This document shows, piece by piece, positions 35,584 through 44,567 of a DNA stretch of 54,754 nt. The stretch is from a virus, in IMG/VR virus record IMGVR_UViG_3300000234_000006, positions 1-54,754 of that record. One strand, given 5' to 3'. The position numbers and the translations under genes are program-made. The notes under the pieces are model-generated. The model did not search any database, was not told the DNA's origin, and saw nothing but the letters and a program-made list of their open reading frames with translations. Each line of letters begins with the position of its first letter. The stretch's first letter is position 1.

Positions 35584-37845
35584 CTAAGATTCGTTTACCT
35601 TTTTGGTTATGGAAACCTTCGTGAGTTCACAAAGATTAGTATTTCTTCTTGAATCTTTATCAATACTGGCGGCTACTCGAAATGCATCAAGTTCGCCAAT
35701 CATGAATACTTTTTTCTTAGCTCTTGTTAAAGCTGTGTAAACCAAGTTCTTATAAAGCATAACACCATACGAGTATGTCATTGGCATAACAACATAGTCA
35801 TACTCCTGGCCTTGAACTTTATGGACTGTTACAGCATACGCGACTTTCAATTTATCTCTAGATTCAGCAATGTTAAATTCTATCGTTTTATCGTGATATG
35901 AATTGTTTTCAGAGTCATACCAATTGAAAACCTTTATTGTTATTTTATCATCTTTCAAAGAAATATTGGTAACTTTGCCAACGTCTCCATTATAAACACC
36001 ATTTTGATAGTCATTTTTGACGATCATAACTCTATCGCCAATATAAATGTCAACTTCACCAATTTTAACCTTTGGGGATTCATATTCAAAATCTGTGTTC
36101 AGAATTTCTCTCAAATTCTCGTTTAAATTATTAACTCCGTTTATACCGTTGTACATCGGAGCTATCACCTGAAAATTTCTTTTCTTCTCGAAAAGAACAG
36201 AAGCCAAGTTTGTTATGTGTCCAAGTATCGATTCTTTATTACATGGTATATAAGTTATTTCAGATTGAGAGTCTATTTTTATGTCTATAGGTTCATTTTT
36301 CAAAATGGAATGGGCAGTTGTTATGATAGAGCTAAGTTTTTGCTGCCTATAAATATCTGTGAGTTTTACATGCCCGATTATATTATCTTTCCCAAGTTCA
36401 ATAAGCTGAGATAAAACGCTCCCAGATCCAACAGAAGGAAGCTGGGCATCATCACCAACCATAACGAGAGTCGTGTTTTCAGAAAGTGACTTTAAAAGTG
36501 TATGGAATAAGCGAGCGTCAATCATCGACATTTCGTCGATAATAACAACACTAGATTGAAACCTATTGTCCTGATTAAACATCCAGGTATCGGAAATAGG
36601 ATTATAACCAAGACCTCTGTGGATAGTTGTTGCTGGGACGCCGGTTACCTGAGAGATTCTCTTTGCAGCTATACCAGTGGGGGACATTAGGGAGAAATCT
36701 ATACTATTATATTTCAGCATTTTCACTATAGCAGAAATGAGAAGGGTTTTTCCGGTTCCAGGATATCCGGTAATAACACAAACTTTATGCTCCGAAAGCA
36801 TGTGGAAAGCTGATTTTTGCTGATCAGAAAGTATTATATCATTTTCAGCCTCATATTTATTTATGGAAGATTCAACCTGTTCTTTTGAAAAATTCGGGCT
36901 ACCAATAAGTTTGGCTAGAAATGAAGAAGCACCATTTTCATATTCAAAATCAGAAGATATATATAAACATCTTCGACCGTCAGAAGTGTTATAATACTTT
37001 ATCTTGTCATCAACCTCCAGCGCTTTCAAGGCATCATAAAAAACAGTTGATGGGAGATTTGAATCTGTGAAAAATTTACTATTTATATAATTCTTTATAG
37101 TATCTGAATCTGTGAACATATTTCCATTTTGGAAGTTCACTTCATTTATAGAATGAAGTATCATGCACTTAATACGAGATTCATTTAAAACATCAAAACC
37201 TAAATTTAGGGCTATTCTGTCGATAGAACCAAACCCTATACCATTAACGTCAAAAAGTATATAAGGATTTTTCTTAATAAGTTCTAACGTACCAGAATCT
37301 ATGCGGAATGAACTGAGAAAGGATTTTACCTGTTTAGTATTTAACCCATTATCAGTTAAAAATATTACAACACTTCTGTTGCAATTTGAATTCGACCACT
37401 CTGCTATAATGGAACTTATCTGACTTTTATTTAAAAATCCGGCTTCCGAAATTCGTTCAGGACTGTCATTGAGTACATTGATGAGGTCTTCACCGAAAAA
37501 ATCATATAATTTTTCGGCTGTTATAGGTCCTATTGATTTAACATTGCTTACAAGATATTTTACTACGCCAATTTTCCCACTGTCTGGGATGATGTTACAA
37601 GACAAAGCGTGGATTTGATATCCATACTTTGGATGTTTATCGACAGAACCTTTTATTGATACCTTAACTCCAGGTTCTATCTTCACCCCAAAAAATTGAC
37701 CTCGAACAGAAATGTTATCGTTTTTATCTAAAAGATCTGGATAGTCATCAAATTCAGATGTGTCATTGAATTTTGCTTTGAATATATAAAAACCATTAGA
37801 ATGATTACTATATATTACCGAAGTGACTTTCGCTATAAGTTCCAT
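35584..37845 (-). CDS. recD2: RecD2-like 5'-3' DNA helicase
   Basis: A 753-residue SF1B helicase. The N-terminal region (1-330) has an OB-like part and helix-hairpin-helix-type segments (VKYLVSNVKSIGPITAEKLY, VNGIGFGSIDRIA), as in RecD2. The motor has Walker A GYPGTGKT (360-367), Walker B VVIIDEMSMID (433-443), motif III VGDDAQLPSVGSGS, motif V/VI VTVHKVQGQEYDYVVMP and VYTALTRAKKKVF. It probably unwinds DNA in replication, repair or recombination. SD GGAAG lies before ATG 37845, within an AAGTT/AACTT dyad around the start. Confidence 0.93.
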   Translation of the reverse strand: MELIAKVTSVIYSNHSNGFYIFKAKFNDTSEFDDYPDLLDKNDNISVRGQFFGVKIEPGVKVSIKGSVDKHPKYGYQIHALSCNIIPDSGKIGVVKYLVSNVKSIGPITAEKLYDFFGEDLINVLNDSPERISEAGFLNKSQISSIIAEWSNSNCNRSVVIFLTDNGLNTKQVKSFLSSFRIDSGTLELIKKNPYILFDVNGIGFGSIDRIALNLGFDVLNESRIKCMILHSINEVNFQNGNMFTDSDTIKNYINSKFFTDSNLPSTVFYDALKALEVDDKIKYYNTSDGRRCLYISSDFEYENGASSFLAKLIGSPNFSKEQVESSINKYEAENDIILSDQQKSAFHMLSEHKVCVITGYPGTGKTLLISAIVKMLKYNSIDFSLMSPTGIAAKRISQVTGVPATTIHRGLGYNPISDTWMFNQDNRFQSSVVIIDEMSMIDARLFHTLLKSLSENTTLVMVGDDAQLPSVGSGSVLSQLIELGKDNIIGHVKLTDIYRQQKLSSIITTAHSILKNEPIDIKIDSQSEITYIPCNKESILGHITNLASVLFEKKRNFQVIAPMYNGINGVNNLNENLREILNTDFEYESPKVKIGEVDIYIGDRVMIVKNDYQNGVYNGDVGKVTNISLKDDKITIKVFNWYDSENNSYHDKTIEFNIAESRDKLKVAYAVTVHKVQGQEYDYVVMPMTYSYGVMLYKNLVYTALTRAKKKVFMIGELDAFRVAASIDKDSRRNTNLCELTKVSITKKVNES

Positions 37846-37847
37846 TT

Positions 37848-38651
37848 TTAACTTCCACTAAGCAAAGACTGAAAACCAGCCTCATCAATTATTGTAACAT
37901 TATACTTCTTAGCTTTTTGCATTTTTGAAGTATTGGAATTAGTTTCATTGGTAATAAGATAATCAGTGGAGGAACCTACTGAATCTTTAACAATCCCTCC
38001 GTTTTCTTCTATTATGGATTCAAGTTTATTTCTCGGGACACTAGTTGCCCCAGTTATACAAAAAGTCTTACCAATAAGAGGACCAGAAACCTCCTTAAAA
38101 GTCAACTTCGAAGCTAATGAAAGAATGGACTCTTTACGATAAGACAAAGAATCAAAAATATCGTTGGCCGTTATAGGGCCAACATTTGGGACTTTTAAAA
38201 GGTCTTCCAAACTCATAGAAAAGAAATAATCCAAGAAATCAATATTCAAATTCTGGCTTTGGAAATGATGATATACATCGTGGGATGTTGAAGTGGAAAG
38301 ATTCCTTATATTCAAAGAGCCTAAAAATGAATCATATGTCATATTCTTTTTACTATGGAGTTCATTATATAACTTGGTGGCCATTTTCATACCAGAGCAA
38401 TGGATCGATAAATCGTGGGCGGATAAATCATAAATTTCATGTAAATCATTAACATACGTCATGTTCGACGAATTAACTAAAGAATTTAGTACAGCGTCAC
38501 CCCAATTTAGGATGTTGAGTTTTTTAATCCAAGTTTTTAAAGTTCCAAGTAGCTGACTTGGACAACTTTTGTTGGTGCAGTATAAAAACTGACCAATTAT
38601 TTTAGTTTCTTCTGAACAAGAAGGACATTTATTTGGGTATTCAAATTTCAC
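37848..38651 (-). CDS. ligA: NAD-dependent DNA ligase, C-terminal half (Zn, HhH, BRCT)
   Basis: A 267-residue protein equal to the back half of LigA. It has a Cys4 zinc finger (C9, C12, C25, C30), HhH region (LLKVPNVGPITANDIFDSL) and BRCT domain (GPLIGKTFCITGATSVPRNK, then ENGGIV, about 190-267). It has no adenylation domain; that half is encoded on the opposite strand at 39197. Together they make one ligase. It begins with GTG 38651, which lies in the 5-base loop of TCAAAT/ATTTGA (38641-38657). Confidence 0.9.
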   Translation of the reverse strand: MKFEYPNKCPSCSEETKIIGQFLYCTNKSCPSQLLGTLKTWIKKLNILNWGDAVLNSLVNSSNMTYVNDLHEIYDLSAHDLSIHCSGMKMATKLYNELHSKKNMTYDSFLGSLNIRNLSTSTSHDVYHHFQSQNLNIDFLDYFFSMSLEDLLKVPNVGPITANDIFDSLSYRKESILSLASKLTFKEVSGPLIGKTFCITGATSVPRNKLESIIEENGGIVKDSVGSSTDYLITNETNSNTSKMQKAKKYNVTIIDEAGFQSLLSGS

Positions 38652-38664
38652 ATTTGATTATACA

Positions 38665-39150
38665 TCAATCGTCATCATCTTCTTCGTCGTCGGAGTCATC
38701 ATCAGAATCGTCGTCATCTTCTTCCGACTCATCTTCTTCGTCAGATTCGTCAGAATCATCGTCTTCCGAGTCATCATTCTCCAGGGCGGGGGGCGTTGAC
38801 CCTGGTTCTGCACCACCGAATGGTACAAAGTTTTCTGATTCTTCAGGGGTAACATTTCCATAACTGAATTCATTATCAGCCATGGTGAGTTTACCTTCAT
38901 AAAAAGCCTTCGAAAAAGCAGAAAGCTCTGTTCCTATCGAAAGAACAGATTCAGATATTTTCATTAAACGGTCGAGTTCCTCACCAACGAAATCGCTCTG
39001 AAGTCTGGCGAGCTTAGCATATAAAACATGGGAATCTTTTAAAACGTCAGCGACGTAAGAATTCACTCTCTGCCATTCTGAGTCACGGTCTGAATTAGAG
39101 GCAACCTTAAAATTCTTTAATACCTGATCTGCAGCTTTTTTTATCCTCAT
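38665..39150 (-). CDS. Protein with long polyacidic C-terminus, unknown
   Basis: A 161-residue protein lying between the two ligase halves. Residues 1-95 are helical (VADVLKDSHVLYAKLARLQS), then a linker, then a 35-residue run of almost only Asp, Glu and Ser to the end. Such tails can mimic DNA or act as assembly chaperones. ATG 39150 is preferred over an upstream TTG at 39204. It has no SD but sits in the 5-base loop of an 8-bp perfect hairpin (39138-39158). Confidence 0.6.
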   Translation of the reverse strand: MRIKKAADQVLKNFKVASNSDRDSEWQRVNSYVADVLKDSHVLYAKLARLQSDFVGEELDRLMKISESVLSIGTELSAFSKAFYEGKLTMADNEFSYGNVTPEESENFVPFGGAEPGSTPPALENDDSEDDDSDESDEEDESEEDDDDSDDDSDDEEDDDD

Positions 39151-39158
39151 GATAAAAA
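39138..39158 (-). promoter_or_regulatory. 8-bp hairpin with start codon in a 5-base loop
   Basis: TTTTTATC/GATAAAAA perfectly paired. The loop on the minus strand is ATGAG, so the start codon itself forms the loop. There is no SD upstream. Confidence 0.65.
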
Positions 39159-39196
39159 TTAGAAAGAAAAAAAAGTTCAAATAATGTAAATTTGAT

Positions 39197-40297
39197 ATGA
39201 ACAAAGAAGAACTGGATAAAATAATTCAAAAAGTCAAAGAGGCAAGAGAAGATTATTATAATCTAAATCCAAAAATAAGTGATGAAGAGTATGACTTATT
39301 GGTTGAAATTATCAAAAAAGAAAAACCAGACGAAAAAGAAGTATTGAAAGTCGGGGCGGAAGTACCAAAGAACTCCGTTTGGAATAAAATCAAACATGAT
39401 ATGGTGATGGGGTCACTAAATAAAGTAGTGACTTTCGAAGAGCTGAATGAATGGAGAGATAAATATCATATAAAAGAAATGTTCATGACCCATAAAATAG
39501 ACGGGTCTTCTCTCGAAATAGTATATGAGGATGGAGTTCTTAAAAGTGGAATTACAAGAGGGGATGGTGTTGTAGGAGAGGATATAACTGAAAATATTGT
39601 TAATATTCCAAATATCCCAAAAACCATCAAAGTAATGGGAAAGGTGAACATAAGAGGTGAAGTTGTTATGACAAAGAAGGTGTTCAAAGATCATTATTCT
39701 GATGAATATGCAAATCCAAGAAATACTGCAAATGGAAAGGTCAGAGAAAAGAAAAACGGAGGGAAAGATTGCTTGAATCTAAGATTCATAGCGTATAACA
39801 TGCTGATCGACGGAATGTTTTATGAAGGGACAATGAGTGGTTTGATATTGAATCTTAAAGGATTGGGGTTTGAAATACCACATTTCTTCATTATTGCAAA
39901 TAACACTGAAGACCTCAAGAAAAAATATGATAATTATTTGAAGGGTGAAGATATTGAGTATGAAATTGATGGATTAGTTGTTTCTTGTGAAGATTTGAAG
40001 TTATTGAATGAACTCGGCGATGAAAATATGAGGCCGTTAGGTCAAATCGCTTGGAAGTTCCCTTCAACTATGAAAAGTTCCAAAATAACTGGTATTCAAT
40101 GGCAAATAGGTCCGTCTGGAAGAATAACACCAGTGGCGAAAATTGAACCTGTTGAAATTGAAGGAGTTAAAATAACGTCAGTTTCACTCCATAACATGAA
40201 TATTTTTAATGAACTCAACTTGCACTTAAACGATGAGGTTTTGATTTCAAGAAGAAATCAAGTCATTCCATACGTTGAAAAGAATTTATCAAGATAA
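39197..40297 (+). CDS. ligA: NAD-dependent DNA ligase, N-terminal half (adenylation and OB domains)
   Basis: A 366-residue protein equal to the front half of LigA. It has domain Ia (YYNLNPKISDEEYDLL), the adenylation site THKIDGSSLE with K100, TRGDGVVGEDIT, NIRGEVVM, NPRNTANG, then the OB domain (GPSGRITPVAKIEPVEIEG). It stops where the zinc finger would start. The C-terminal half is on the minus strand at 37848-38651. This is the only plus-strand gene between 1 and 49 kb. Its start is only 46 bases from the divergent gene at 39150. No SD is seen; TAAATTTG just before ATG is noted without interpretation. Confidence 0.93.
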   Translation: MNKEELDKIIQKVKEAREDYYNLNPKISDEEYDLLVEIIKKEKPDEKEVLKVGAEVPKNSVWNKIKHDMVMGSLNKVVTFEELNEWRDKYHIKEMFMTHKIDGSSLEIVYEDGVLKSGITRGDGVVGEDITENIVNIPNIPKTIKVMGKVNIRGEVVMTKKVFKDHYSDEYANPRNTANGKVREKKNGGKDCLNLRFIAYNMLIDGMFYEGTMSGLILNLKGLGFEIPHFFIIANNTEDLKKKYDNYLKGEDIEYEIDGLVVSCEDLKLLNELGDENMRPLGQIAWKFPSTMKSSKITGIQWQIGPSGRITPVAKIEPVEIEGVKITSVSLHNMNIFNELNLHLNDEVLISRRNQVIPYVEKNLSR

Positions 40298-40492
40298 ATT
40301 CTTTATTAAATTTTCAAGAATTTCTATAGATCCAAGAGACACACATGTAAACCTTATTTCTTGTTTATCATATTTACCAATAATGTCCTGTAAGAAAACC
40401 GGTCCTTCATCAGTGTGAAGGACCGGACCCTTATCTGTAACCTCTAAAACTGCATCTAATATTATTCCGGTATCGATCTCATGATCAGTCAT
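40289..40492 (-). CDS. Small beta-rich protein next to thioredoxin
   Basis: A 67-residue protein. Its pattern (GIILDAVLEVTDKGPVLHTD, then FLQDIIGKYDKQEIRFTCV) resembles small phage proteins that end in a LQDxxGKYDxxEVR strand, of unknown role. It overlaps thioredoxin at its start and, antisense, the end of the ligase gene by 9 bases. The start codon at 40492 lies inside a 9-bp dyad. Confidence 0.6.
   Translation of the reverse strand: MTDHEIDTGIILDAVLEVTDKGPVLHTDEGPVFLQDIIGKYDKQEIRFTCVSLGSIEILENLIKNLS
40399..40426. repeat. 11-bp perfect hairpin inside the small gene
   Basis: CCGGTCCTTCA/TGAAGGACCGG with a 6-base loop, about 100 bases beyond the plus-strand ligase stop. It encodes the two GPV segments of the small protein. 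It may end ligase transcription or act in the minus-strand mRNA. Confidence 0.6.
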
Positions 40493-40507
40493 CAAGAACG
40501 ATACCGG
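40467..40507 (-). promoter_or_regulatory. 9-bp dyad enclosing a start codon
   Basis: CCGGTATCG/CGATACCGG, 9 of 9 paired, separated by 23 bases that contain the ATG of the small gene and the end of thioredoxin. It could couple or block translation of the second gene. Confidence 0.6.
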
Positions 40508-40823
40508 CTTCTTCCAGCATACTGGAAACGCCGTTTTTATTCATAGTTCCAGCTCTGGTTTTAGCGTTGGAACCGTCAACGAATATTGCAACAGTTGGTA
40601 AGCTTCTAACATATTTGGAAGATTCTGAGAAAGAATCTATGTCTATAACAACACATTTTATGGCATTCTTATGATTTTCGTTGAATTTCTCAAGAATCGG
40701 AAGCATGATTTTGCAAGCAGAACACCATTTGGCTGTGAAAAGAGCCAAAACAGGTATTTTAGAGTCCAAAACTTCGTTTTGGAAATTTGGGCTTCCGACT
40801 TTGGTTAATTTTTGCATGAGCAT
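40485..40823 (-). CDS. Thioredoxin
   Basis: A 112-residue thioredoxin fold with the active site FTAKWCSACKIM (WCxxC; CSAC instead of the common CGPC) and the cis-Pro loop RSLPTVAIFVDG. Length is normal. It follows the class II ribonucleotide reductase gene by about 60 bases and is its likely electron donor. ATG 40817 is a second possible start. Confidence 0.93.
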   Translation of the reverse strand: MLMQKLTKVGSPNFQNEVLDSKIPVLALFTAKWCSACKIMLPILEKFNENHKNAIKCVVIDIDSFSESSKYVRSLPTVAIFVDGSNAKTRAGTMNKNGVSSMLEEAGIVLDD

Positions 40824-40884
40824 TTTTAGAACCTATCAACGGATGAACGAGACTGAATTTTGTGACATTTTTAAATAAAATTTA

Positions 40885-43686
40885 TCAAGAGCATCCTGTT
40901 GTGGTTCCGCAGTTCGTGCAAAGATAACAAGAACCGTTTCTGAAAGTCACCGAACTACAATTCGAACAAAGGGGTGCATCAAGTGACTTCGACGGTTTGA
41001 AATTATGGTCATGATCACTCAAATCCTCAGGGAATGCATTATCATCGGATTCATCCCGAGACATGCTTTCACCGTCCGGTGGGGCTTTTGAAGCCCGGAT
41101 TTTATCGACGGTGTTTTTTATTTCGGAATATTCACCGCCATAATATTTCAGGTCCAAAACCTTGAATATGTAGTCATATAAACTACTGGAGAAAGGAATG
41201 TCAGGGTTGTTTGTCATCCCGGCAGGATCAAACTTTGTATTCGTGAAACTTGGAACAAACCTGTTCAGAGGAATGCCATATTGTAAAGCAATACTGAGAA
41301 GCTGGGTGAAACCGTCCAAAAGGCCGGATACGGTGCTCCCAGGTTTACCGAGCTTCAGAAAAACTTCACCAGGACGACCATCGGGGTATTCATTTACGAT
41401 CAAATATCCTTTATATCCATCAATACTGAATTTATGCCTCCAACCAGTTATATCATCAGGAAGTCTTTGTCTGGTTGCTTTTGTTGACTTAAGTATCTTC
41501 TTATCAAAAGACTTTGAAGGCTCTTTAACTTCCTTTACATCCTCAGTTTTTGTTACGGACAGAGGCTGAGAAGCCTTACAACCATCTCGATAAAGAGCAA
41601 CACATTTTATCCCCATCATCCAAGCAGACATGTAAATATTTGCTATTTCTTCAACCGTGGAACTGTTGGGGAGGTTCACAGTTTTGCTTTGAGCACATGT
41701 GATGTTGGGCTGTATGGCTGCCATCATTTTAAGATGGGCCATTGGCGTTAAACATCTTCCATTTGGACCAACTGGAAGGGCACAATCAAATACTGGCCTA
41801 TGAGCGTTAAGAAGGTATTCACAACCATCAACGTGGCCATGTACGTCTATATACTTCAGTATTTCCTCTATTGATTCGTCTGTATAATAGAGATTTTTAA
41901 GAGCAATCGGAACATCCTTATTAACAATCTTAGCGTAGCCACCACCAACCATGCTCTTATATGAAACAAGACCTATGGCTGGCTCGATACCAGTGGTGTT
42001 CATCCCCATAAGAAAGCTTATGGTTCCGAGAGGAGCCTGGAGAGTGGCTTGAGAAATATTATACCCATAAGTTTCTCCATAAGAGATGACCTTTTCCCAA
42101 AGGTTTTTTGAAAAATTATAAATTTCTTCAGTAGGGCCACTGACTAAGTGATCCCTGTGCATTTTCATGACATCAAGCATTTCCTCTTTGTTATTTTCGA
42201 ATTCAGGGAATGGGAAAGTCTTTAAGGCAATACCAGAAGAACAAAGATAAACAATTCCAGTCATCATGCTTGCTAAAGCAGCAGCATACTGTCTTCCAAT
42301 ATCCGAGTCATAAGAATGACCCATGCGCATCAAAAGAGAACCCAAATCACCATAATTAGTTCCGATGGGACGGAGCTTATGGGAGTTTATCTTGATAGCT
42401 TCTGTAGGGTATTCTGCCTTACCAACAATTGCCATTTGGCTTACAGAAAAGACACGAATCGCGTTACAATAATCAAAGATGTTGAGTTTATTTTCTGAAT
42501 TGAAATACTTTGTGAGATTTATAGCACAAAGATTACAGGCAGTATCATCTACGTGGAGAAATTCGGAACAGGGGTTTGAAGCTCTAATTCGTCCGGCATT
42601 CGGAGTCGTGTGCCATTTATTGATTACAGTTGTGAATTGTATGCCGGGGTCTCCGCAAATCCAAGCAGCATTTGCGATTTCTTTCCAAAGGTCCTTGGCT
42701 TTATAAGTATTTATTGGTTCGCCATTAACACGAGAAGTCGTACACCATTCGCCGTCGTTCAAAACAGCATTCATGAACTCGTCAGATATACTGACCGAGT
42801 TATTCGCGTTTTGGAATTTAACACGTTTATATGCCCCATTAGGGTCGTCGTAATTTACACTATACCCAATTTTAACCAAATCATGAGCAAGCTTCTCTTC
42901 GACAGCTTTGCAGGTTATGAAGCCCGGTCGACCATCACGAGTTTGAAGAATGTCTGGATGATCAATATCCAGAACATTCATTTTGGCAGCGTTTCTCGTC
43001 GCACCACCAGATTTCATAGCTCCAGCATAAGAGTCAAGACCGTTCATCCAAGACATGGGTCCTGAAGTATAAGAACCGGCTGAGATCTTTTCCCAAGAAG
43101 ACCTGAGATTCGATAAGTTAGCACCAGATCCAGAACCGCCACGGAAAATGGCAATTTCTGATTTCTGATAATCCATGATATCGTCGAGAGAATCCTCGAT
43201 ACCAGAGATAAAGCAAGCAGAAGCAGCTTGTTTTCTCCCAGGAACACCAAGATTGAACCAAACAGGAGAGTTGAAAGCTCCGTATTGATGGACTAAACAA
43301 TAAAGAAGTTCATCTTCATAGACGTTAGCATCTTCGCTGGAGTCAAAATAATTTTGTTCAGTAGCCCAATGCTTGAGTGCAGCGACAACTCGTGAAAACA
43401 TTTCTTTAGCAGAAGATTCTTTATATTTTGAAGAACCGTTTCCTATCCAACGAAAATATTTCTCAGCAACGATGTTGATGGTGTTTTGGTCCCAAAAATC
43501 TGGGACTTCAACGGAAAGCTGCTCGAAAACAACTTTTCCAGTAGAATTCATGATCCGTGCGTCAGCACGAACCCATTTAACAGTATCAAACGGGTGAACA
43601 GATTGACTAGTGAAATGTCTTTTCCATTTTCCAGGATTCTCAACAAACTTAGAAAGAATGTTTGCGTACACGGAATTGTCAGACAT
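40885..43686 (-). CDS. nrdJ: Adenosylcobalamin-dependent ribonucleotide reductase (class II)
   Basis: A 933-residue enzyme that converts ribonucleotides to deoxyribonucleotides. Class II features are ACFISGIEDSLDDIMDY, FRGGSGSGANLSNLRSSWE, MKSGGATRNAAKMNVLDIDH and RASNPCSEFLHVDDTACNL. The catalytic Cys is in NPCSE. The C-terminal extension has Cys pairs (CSNCSS, CYLCTNCGTTTGCS) that are rereduced by thioredoxin. There is no NrdB-type small subunit nearby, in line with class II. The gene is somewhat GC-richer than neighbours. It overlaps the delta-subunit gene by 8 bases; GGAG lies about 10 bases before the ATG. Confidence 0.95.
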   Translation of the reverse strand: MSDNSVYANILSKFVENPGKWKRHFTSQSVHPFDTVKWVRADARIMNSTGKVVFEQLSVEVPDFWDQNTINIVAEKYFRWIGNGSSKYKESSAKEMFSRVVAALKHWATEQNYFDSSEDANVYEDELLYCLVHQYGAFNSPVWFNLGVPGRKQAASACFISGIEDSLDDIMDYQKSEIAIFRGGSGSGANLSNLRSSWEKISAGSYTSGPMSWMNGLDSYAGAMKSGGATRNAAKMNVLDIDHPDILQTRDGRPGFITCKAVEEKLAHDLVKIGYSVNYDDPNGAYKRVKFQNANNSVSISDEFMNAVLNDGEWCTTSRVNGEPINTYKAKDLWKEIANAAWICGDPGIQFTTVINKWHTTPNAGRIRASNPCSEFLHVDDTACNLCAINLTKYFNSENKLNIFDYCNAIRVFSVSQMAIVGKAEYPTEAIKINSHKLRPIGTNYGDLGSLLMRMGHSYDSDIGRQYAAALASMMTGIVYLCSSGIALKTFPFPEFENNKEEMLDVMKMHRDHLVSGPTEEIYNFSKNLWEKVISYGETYGYNISQATLQAPLGTISFLMGMNTTGIEPAIGLVSYKSMVGGGYAKIVNKDVPIALKNLYYTDESIEEILKYIDVHGHVDGCEYLLNAHRPVFDCALPVGPNGRCLTPMAHLKMMAAIQPNITCAQSKTVNLPNSSTVEEIANIYMSAWMMGIKCVALYRDGCKASQPLSVTKTEDVKEVKEPSKSFDKKILKSTKATRQRLPDDITGWRHKFSIDGYKGYLIVNEYPDGRPGEVFLKLGKPGSTVSGLLDGFTQLLSIALQYGIPLNRFVPSFTNTKFDPAGMTNNPDIPFSSSLYDYIFKVLDLKYYGGEYSEIKNTVDKIRASKAPPDGESMSRDESDDNAFPEDLSDHDHNFKPSKSLDAPLCSNCSSVTFRNGSCYLCTNCGTTTGCS

Positions 43687-44557
43687 TTTTCTTCGGCTCC
43701 TCAGAGATCTGGATTATTTGGATTTCTAAGTCAGGTTTCACGTTTTTTCCTGACTTATGGGAGAAATCCAAAAAAGAAAGCTTCTTTAGGGTTTGAGACA
43801 GAAATTCGTTCGACCAAGAATCTATAAAATCGATATACTGTTTCCTGATGACAAAAGAATGTACACCAAGAAGGCTTGACATCTCATTTTCACTCTTCCC
43901 GGAATGACACAATTTGTTAACCAAAAACTGATTCGAAACTGATCGCATCAAATAAGCTAATATCCAACCTGTCTCATCATTACGACTTTGAAGAACGTCA
44001 TAATAGGTCATCGCTTTTTTTGAGTTAAATTCATAGATTGAGTCTATGATGTTTTTAGGAGTTATCTCTACCGAAAATATTAAAGAACCTTTGATTATGT
44101 CGGGAGTGGGTTTTTTTATGGAATGGTGTTGGCATATTATGGATATTTTTTCTATCTCAGAATTTATCTTTCGGAGACTATTTCCCAAGTTAACAAAAAG
44201 GTAAAAAGCTACTCGTGATAAATCGATTTTGAATCTTTCGCCCTCTTCTATAATCCAGTTTATTATTTTTTCTTTTTCATACGGTTTAAACTTTGAGAAT
44301 TTTTGCTTTTGTGATTTAAAAGGTAAATCCTTTTTCGGATTGACCACAAATACGAGGTCACTTTCCTCAAAGTGAAGACTTGAAAAGTCAACATCCCCTT
44401 CTATTATATAGGTTCTTGTTTTATTATCGAGCCAGTTATTTATGCGATTTTTGGTTATAAAAATGGTTTCTTCTGACAAAAAACTAGAAGATTCAGATTT
44501 TATGAATCTTTCTATCAAAAAGTCTTCATCACCGGATATTTGATAGAACCTCGCCAT
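43679..44557 (-). CDS. holA: Clamp loader delta subunit (HolA-like)
   Basis: A 292-residue protein without a Walker A motif. The HolA pattern is seen in KFKPYEKEKIINWIIEEGER, then LGNSLRKINSEIEKISIICQ, then KKAMTYYDVLQSRNDETGWI and KQYIDFIDSW in the C-terminal collar region. The early part follows the delta N-terminal domain (FYQISGDEDFLIERFIKS). Delta opens the sliding clamp. It is adjacent to delta-prime. The ATG is in the loop of an ACCTC/GAGGT dyad (44548-44564). Confidence 0.8.
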   Translation of the reverse strand: MARFYQISGDEDFLIERFIKSESSSFLSEETIFITKNRINNWLDNKTRTYIIEGDVDFSSLHFEESDLVFVVNPKKDLPFKSQKQKFSKFKPYEKEKIINWIIEEGERFKIDLSRVAFYLFVNLGNSLRKINSEIEKISIICQHHSIKKPTPDIIKGSLIFSVEITPKNIIDSIYEFNSKKAMTYYDVLQSRNDETGWILAYLMRSVSNQFLVNKLCHSGKSENEMSSLLGVHSFVIRKQYIDFIDSWSNEFLSQTLKKLSFLDFSHKSGKNVKPDLEIQIIQISEEPKKNV

Positions 44558-44567
44558 GAGAGGTAGA

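Noticed and set aside
39187-39194. TAAATTTG as a Bacteroidota -7 promoter box (TAnnTTTG)
   Set aside because: It is a single match in AT-rich DNA, and many genes have GGAGG-type SD sites, which does not fit a Bacteroidota host.
42610-43065. Plus-strand 151-residue frame inside nrdJ
   Set aside because: It is fully inside the well-supported ribonucleotide reductase on the other strand.
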